A stretch of 64,000 bases of DNA from Eulemur rufifrons. Lineage: Eukaryota > Chordata > Mammalia > Primates > Lemuridae. The notes beneath the pieces are model-generated. The model did not search any database and was not told the origin of the DNA. It saw nothing but the letters and a program-made list of their open reading frames with translations. Positions 59,856 through 64,000 of the stretch are shown in pieces (positions within the stretch are counted from its first letter, which is position 1; each line of letters begins with the position of its first letter). The stretch lies in the NCBI RefSeq assembly GCF_041146395.1, contig NC_090990.1, positions 45,270,001 to 45,334,000 of the forward strand, written 5' to 3'. Both the position numbers and the translations under genes were made by a program.

Positions 59856-59864
59856 GCCATCTTG
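59856..59864 (-). promoter_or_regulatory. YY1-type site, monomer 4
   Basis: gccatcttg, 195 nt after the third. Confidence 0.65.
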
Positions 59865-60112
59865 AAAGCAAGGGCGAAACCGCTCGGGAGCCATAAAGTG
59901 CCGAGCAGCTCTCTCTGCCCGGCGCCCTCCGCTGGTCTCTGAACCAACGCCAGGAGTGCGGGATATGCCGGGGCCGTGCTAGGGGTGAAGGGGCAGAGCT
60001 GCGCTAAGGCAAAAAAAAAAGAAAACCACAAGAACAAGAAGAATAGGCTCGCCGAACTGTATATTTTATTCTTGGTAAATTTCTTCTGGGTTTTGTTTGT
60101 TTGTGTTTGTGG

Positions 60113-60158
60113 TTTTTTTTTTTTTTTTTCCTTTTCTTTTCTTTCTCTTTTTTTTTCC
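60113..60158 (+). repeat. Homopyrimidine tract 1 in the L1 5'UTR
   Basis: 46 nt of only C and T, starting with T17. Confidence 0.95.
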
Positions 60159-60513
60159 GGCGGCTCACGAGCCAGACAGCCTCGGCGGGCACCTTTGCCC
60201 TCTGGGCCTCTGGCTGCCGTGCCTTTTTGAGCGGGGAGGTTGGATCCCCACCACCCTCGGAGCTGTGCGGGCGCGCAGACGCCATCTTGAAATCCACTGC
60301 GAAACCGCCCGGGACCCAGCAGGGCGGGCGTGAAGGGGCGGAGCTGTGCTAAGGCGTAAAAACAAACAAACAAACAAACAAACATTGAGTCGCTGAATTA
60401 TATATTTCAGATTTGTGTATCTTTCTGCCTTGCGGTGTGGTGAGGTGCTATGTAGTTTGTTTTTGTTCATTTTTGTTGGCGTTTTTGGTGTTTTCTTGGT
60501 TTGGCTTTTTGCG

Positions 60514-60651
60514 TTTCTTTTTTTTTTTTTTTTTCTTTCTTTCTTTTTCTTCTTTTTTTTCTTTTCTCTTTCGTTTTCTCCTCTTTCTTTTCTTTCTTTC
60601 CTTTTTTCCTTTTTCTTTTTTTTTTTTTTCTTCTCTTTCTCCTCTCTTTTC
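60514..60651 (+). repeat. Homopyrimidine tract 2 in the L1 5'UTR
   Basis: 138 nt of C and T with a single G at 60573. The complementary strand is an all-purine run, which explains the lysine/arginine/glutamate-rich shadow frames on the minus strand. Confidence 0.95.
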
Positions 60652-61376
60652 GCCTTCTAACTGGGGACCCACGGTGAGCTTCGGAACGGGCCAGGTCCCT
60701 GGCTCTGGTACATACCGGATCCTGAGCAGTCACCCCCAGGGCCGGAGATCTGCGGGCACGCAATTGCCATTCTAGGGCCCACAGCCAAGTCACTGCGGAG
60801 CAATAGGGTACCAAGAGGCTCCCTGGACAGCCCTCTCCCCTGGTCCACGGACCTTATATAGGATCCCCGCCGAAGTGTAAACACTGAATACTTCTCCAGA
60901 AGCGAGAGTGTGGAACCTGATCCGTGGGGACATAGGGCCAAGATAGACTTTTGCCCGTGGGAGCTACAGCAACTGGGGCATTGAGCAAGCGAGGTCACCG
61001 TCCTCTCCCCATAGCTAGTATCTTGCCTGCAGATAGAGTCAGAAACCTCCCCTATAGAGGAAGAACCAAAGGGAAACAAACAAACAAAGAGAATTTCGGT
61101 CTACTATTAGTGTGGACCCTGCCTGCCTTCTGAAAGACCACAACACAGTGTTCTAACTCACCAAAGCGGTCTTGGATCACTCCAATCCTCTAGGATTGGA
61201 CCCATCGGAAGCAGTCCCCCAACGGAAACAGAAAAATCTCTGAACAATACACAACAGTCTCCCCCTCTTGCCAAAAGAAGCAACATACCTAGACTGTTTC
61301 ACAGCCTAAGAATAGAGCACAAAGAGTCCTGTTAACCAGACTAAACCTATAAGCAAAGATACAACGATAAATCTAG

Positions 61377-62381
61377 ATGGGAAGGGCCCAGCGAAAAAAC
61401 ACGGAGAGCACAAAGAATCAAATGGAAAGCTCATCCCCAAAGAGAAATACCAGCTCCCAACCATCTGACACAAACCAGACTCAAAACACCAACATGTCAC
61501 AGGAAGAATTCCAATTATGGATTATAAACAAGCTGAATAATATACAAGAATCAATGGATAAACAACACAAGGAAAACACACAAAAAATACAGGATTTGGA
61601 GGAAAAATTCACTAAAGAAATTGAAATATTGAAGAAAAACCAAACTGAACTCCTAGAAGTGAAGAATTCACTCAGAGAGCTACAAAACACTGTGGAAAGT
61701 CTCAAGAGCAGGGTAGATCAAACAGAGGAAAGAATCTCAGAAATTGAAGATAACTCCTTCCAACTAAATAAGTCAGTCACAGAGTTAGATCGAAAAAGTA
61801 AGAGAAATGATCTGAGTCTTCAAGAAATGTGGGATTATGTGAAGAAACCTAACTTGAGAGTTATTGGCATTCCTGAGGGTGAAGAAGATAATAAGCAAGG
61901 GTTGGACAAGCTATTTGAAGACATAATCGAGGAAAATTTTCCAGGCCTTGCCAATACTCTAGACATACAGATTCAAGAAGCTCAAAGGACCCCTGGGAGA
62001 TTCATAGCAAATAGGAAAACACCACGCCACGTAGTCATCAGGCTGACCAAAATATCCACTAAAGAGTCACTTCTCCGAGCTGTAAGGAGAAAGAAACAAG
62101 TAACTTACAAAGGAAAACCCATCAGAATTACGCCAGATTTCTCAGCTGAAACCTTACAAGCAAGAAGAGGTTGGGGCCCCATTTTCACGCTTCTGAAACA
62201 GAATAATGCCCAGCCTAGAATCTTGTACCCAGCTAAGCTAAGTTTTCTATACGAAGGAGAAATCAAGACATTCTCAGATAAACAAAGGTTGAGGGAATTC
62301 ACCAAGACAAGACCAGCCCTCCAAGAAGTACTCAAAAGAGAATTATACACGGATCAGCACAAGAAAGATCCACAAATGTAA
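61377..62381 (+). CDS. L1 ORF1 protein (RNA-binding chaperone), intact
   Basis: 334 residues, close to the 338 of human ORF1p. The family forms trimers that coat L1 RNA in cytoplasmic particles and are needed for retrotransposition. Visible layout: basic, Ser/Gln-rich N-terminus (1-40); coiled coil about 45-150 with regular leucine/isoleucine spacing and the conserved RVDQTEERISEIED (112-125); RRM about 157-253 starting NLRVIGIPEGEE and including QRTPGRF and TPRHVVIRLTK; C-terminal domain about 254-330 with SAETLQARR, WGPIF, YPAKLSFLYEGE and TRPALQEVLKREL. The start codon has G at +4 but no purine at -3; it is the first ATG of the frame after the leader. Odd point: position 265 is Gly where human L1 has Glu just before WGPIF. 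Same reading frame as ORF2. Confidence 0.95.
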   Translation: MGRAQRKNTESTKNQMESSSPKRNTSSQPSDTNQTQNTNMSQEEFQLWIINKLNNIQESMDKQHKENTQKIQDLEEKFTKEIEILKKNQTELLEVKNSLRELQNTVESLKSRVDQTEERISEIEDNSFQLNKSVTELDRKSKRNDLSLQEMWDYVKKPNLRVIGIPEGEEDNKQGLDKLFEDIIEENFPGLANTLDIQIQEAQRTPGRFIANRKTPRHVVIRLTKISTKESLLRAVRRKKQVTYKGKPIRITPDFSAETLQARRGWGPIFTLLKQNNAQPRILYPAKLSFLYEGEIKTFSDKQRLREFTKTRPALQEVLKRELYTDQHKKDPQM

Positions 62382-62420
62382 AACTACTCAAGAGCTAAAG
62401 ATCAAATTCCAGATACCACA
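62382..62420 (+). other. ORF1-ORF2 spacer
   Basis: 39 nt, 13 sense codons in the shared frame, with no stop between the ORF1 TAA (62379-62381) and the ORF2 ATG. Human L1 has 63 nt here with extra stops. Translation of ORF2 in human L1 is by an unusual termination-reinitiation route. Confidence 0.9.
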
Positions 62421-64000
62421 ATGGCCCAGGAGAGAAAACATCACAATGAAGTTCTACCCAACAAGCCGAACAAAAAACTGTCTCACTTATCAGTTTTCTC
62501 AATAAATGTGAATGGCTTGAACTCCCCGCTCAAGAGACATAGACTGGCCCAATGGATAAAAAAATACAATCCAAGTATCTGCTGTCTTCAAGAAACTCAC
62601 CTAACCTGCAAAGATGCATTTAGACTGAAAATAAAAGGATGGAAATCGATATTTCAAGCAAATGGTAACCAAAAGAAAGCTGGTGTGGCAATCTTAATTT
62701 CCAATAACTTAGCTTTCAAACCAACAAAAATAATAAAAGACAAAGATGGCTACTACATACTGATCAAAGGCACAATTCATCAAGAAGCCATGACTATACT
62801 CAATATATATGCACCCAACCTAGGTGCACCTAGATTCATAAAGCAAACCCTACTAGATCTCAACCAAACGATAGATAACAATACTGTAATAGCTGGAGAC
62901 TTTAACACCCCACTGACAGTACAGGACAGATCCTCTAAACAGAAAATAAACAAAGACATAATGGACCTAAATAGAATGCTAGAACAAATGGGCATGGCTG
63001 ACATCTATAGGACATTCTACCCAAAGTCCACAGAATATACATTCTTCTCATCAGCTCACGGGACATTCTCTAAGATTGACCATGTCCTAGGACATAAATC
63101 ATGTCTTCAAAAATTCAAAAAAATAGAAATTATACCATGCATCTTCTCAGATCACAGCGGAATAAAAGTAACAATGATCACAAACAGAAACCCTCACTCT
63201 TACTCAAAGTCATGGAAGCTAAATAACCTTCTCCTGAATAATTATTCTATAAAAGAAGAAATCAAGATGGAAATCAAAAATTTCTTTGAATTAAATGACA
63301 ATGGAGATACAACTTATCAAAATCTATGGGATGCAGCTAAAGCAGTCCTGAGAGGAAAATTCATATCCATAAATGCCTATATCAAAAAGACAGAAAACAT
63401 GCAAATAGACAACCTAACGAATAGACTCAAAGAGCTGGAGAAAGAAGAACAGAACAATCCCAAACCCAGCAGAAGGCGAGAAATTACTAAGATCAAATCA
63501 GAACTAAATGAAAAGGACAACAAAGAAACTATAAGGGAAATTAATAAAACAAAAAGTTGGTTCTTTGAAAAGATAAACAAAATAGACACACCTCTGGCTA
63601 GACTAACCAAGAGCACAAAAGTAAAATCTCTAATAACCTCCATTAGGAACATGAAAGGAGAAATCACAACCGATGCTACAGAGATACAAGATATCATCTA
63701 TGAATTCTACAAAAATCTTTATGCACACAAACTGGAGAACGTGGAGGAAATGGACAAATTCTTAGAAACACATAGTCTTCCCAGGCTCAACCAGGAAGAA
63801 ATAGAGTACCTGAACAGACCAATATCAAGAACTGAAATCGAAACAGCAATAAAAAACCTTCCCCAAAAGAAAAGCCCTGGTCCAGATGGGTTCACACCTG
63901 AATTTTACCATACATACAAAGAAGAACTGGTGCCCATCCTACATAAATTATTCTCCAATATTGAGAAGGATGGAGTTCTCCCCAACACGTTCTACCAAGC
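62421..64000 (+). CDS. L1 ORF2 protein (endonuclease / reverse transcriptase), 5' part
   Basis: Open for 526 codons until the window ends. The product nicks genomic DNA and copies L1 RNA at the nick. The first ATG after ORF1, at 62421, has a good context (A at -3, G at +4) and gives about 15 extra N-terminal residues compared with human ORF2p. Apurinic-type endonuclease domain about 20-255: SINVNGLNS (Asn29), QETHL (Glu58), AGDFNT (Asp160, Asn162), EYTFF (Thr207), SKIDHVLG (Asp220) and FSDHSG (Ser243, Asp244, His245). All residues of the human active site are present at a constant +15 offset. Residues about 280-480 are the linker/Z region; [14 protein letters not shown] (SPGPDG at 485-490) leads into the reverse transcriptase, whose catalytic motif lies outside the window. 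Confidence 0.95.
   Translation, partial: MAQERKHHNEVLPNKPNKKLSHLSVFSINVNGLNSPLKRHRLAQWIKKYNPSICCLQETHLTCKDAFRLKIKGWKSIFQANGNQKKAGVAILISNNLAFKPTKIIKDKDGYYILIKGTIHQEAMTILNIYAPNLGAPRFIKQTLLDLNQTIDNNTVIAGDFNTPLTVQDRSSKQKINKDIMDLNRMLEQMGMADIYRTFYPKSTEYTFFSSAHGTFSKIDHVLGHKSCLQKFKKIEIIPCIFSDHSGIKVTMITNRNPHSYSKSWKLNNLLLNNYSIKEEIKMEIKNFFELNDNGDTTYQNLWDAAKAVLRGKFISINAYIKKTENMQIDNLTNRLKELEKEEQNNPKPSRRREITKIKSELNEKDNKETIREINKTKSWFFEKINKIDTPLARLTKSTKVKSLITSIRNMKGEITTDATEIQDIIYEFYKNLYAHKLENVEEMDKFLETHSLPRLNQEEIEYLNRPISRTEIETAIKNLPQKKSPGPDGFTPEFYHTYKEELVPILHKLFSNIEKDGVLPNTFYQ

Larger units (their letters stand above)
59145..59920 (+). repeat. Four tandem 193-195 bp L1 promoter monomers
   Basis: The word gtgctgcc starts each unit at 59145, 59338, 59532 and 59726 (spacings 193, 194, 194). 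Each unit then holds ttctccagccggt, gggcagtggcggtctctgcc, ccagccccggagctc, gccatcttgaaagc, and gctcgggagcca. Units differ by only a few bases. The fourth runs into diverged text at about 59920. Unit lengths are not multiples of three. Confidence 0.95.
59985..60800 (+). repeat. Two diverged larger tandem modules in the L1 5'UTR
   Basis: gtgaaggggcagagctg (59985) recurs as gtgaaggggcggagctg (60330). Each is followed by gctaaggc, an A/CAAA-rich run, a paired gaactgtatattttatt / gaattatatatttcag word, a long pyrimidine tract, and a diverged GCCATTCT/GCCATCTT box (60281 and 60767). The second module is longer because of its larger pyrimidine tract. Confidence 0.8.
58660..61376 (+). promoter_or_regulatory. 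L1 5'UTR / internal promoter, CpG-rich
   Basis: GC- and CpG-dense sequence in an AT-rich region, acting as the element's own RNA polymerase II promoter by family knowledge. Sub-parts: unique head 58660-59144, four monomers 59145-59920, two larger modules 59985-60329 and 60330 to about 60800, then unique leader to ORF1. No upstream TATA box is needed in L1 promoters and none is seen. Confidence 0.8.
58660..64000 (+). mobile_element. Young, full-length-looking L1 retrotransposon (cut by window edge)
   Basis: Starts with GGGGGGG at 58660 and caaagatggcgg, the usual L1 5' terminus with a YY1 site. Order: 5'UTR 58660-61376 (about 2.7 kb), ORF1 61377-62381, 38-39 nt spacer, ORF2 from 62421 to the edge. 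Neither ORF has a stop or frameshift in the window, and the monomers are near-identical, so the copy is recent and potentially active. A human L1 5'UTR is about 0.9 kb without monomers; this one is three times longer. The 3' end and target duplication lie beyond 64000. Confidence 0.95.

Noticed and set aside
58949..59896. 315-codon plus-strand open frame across the L1 monomers
   Set aside because: Unit lengths of 193-195 bp shift frame between repeats, yet it stays open only because the GC-rich units lack stops. It lies in the promoter upstream of ORF1 with no similarity.
59145..59920. Tandem repeats as a CRISPR array
   Set aside because: Units are 193-195 bp with no spacer variation, inside a mammalian L1.
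60448..60814. Lys/Arg/Glu-rich minus-strand frames
   Set aside because: Direct translation of the homopyrimidine tract's complement; low complexity.

Overview
The window is primate nuclear DNA. It holds no bacterial-type genes and no complete host protein-coding gene. A dimeric Alu with poly(T), central A-rich linker and diverged target duplications (21921-22241) places it in primates. The Alu's wording ('ctcttgctcaggctg') and the long L1 5'UTR and L1 3' ends look strepsirrhine (lemur or loris) rather than human; this is inference from recalled consensus, not a search. Base composition is AT-rich and intergenic or intronic throughout, except for the GC- and CpG-rich L1 promoter near the right edge.

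Layout. 1-4.0 kb: MIR, L2, L3/CR1 and a Tigger-type DNA transposon. 4.0-9.3 kb: an old L1 whose 5' half lies on the minus strand and whose 3' half lies on the plus strand. 9.8-10.0 kb: a short, recent L1 tail with a 16-bp target duplication. 11-15.2 kb: nested L1 and MaLR LTR fragments, including a ~285-bp segment copied from 2 kb away. 15-34 kb: mostly single-copy DNA with scattered MIR, L2, MER5 and one Alu, several AT-rich blocks that look like conserved non-coding elements, and one decayed exon on the minus strand (27542-27805) resembling a CSPG repeat of the FRAS1/FREM extracellular-matrix family. 34.8-39.1 kb: old L1 and MaLR retrovirus-like remains. 39-58.6 kb: single-copy DNA with MIR, L2, MLT1 and MER20 fragments.

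58660-64000 (right edge): a full-length-looking, young L1 on the plus strand. Its 5'UTR is about 2.7 kb and contains four near-identical 193-195 bp monomers, each with a YY1-type GCCATCTTG site, followed by two larger diverged modules with long homopyrimidine tracts. ORF1 (334 codons) is intact. ORF2 is open from 62421 to the window edge with all visible endonuclease residues present. ORF1 and ORF2 are in the same frame and separated by only one stop codon.

The strongest observations are this monomer-type L1 promoter, the dead FREM-like exon, and the templated 285-bp insertion with a snap-back junction. All repeat-family names come from recognised consensus wording; no alignment tool was run.
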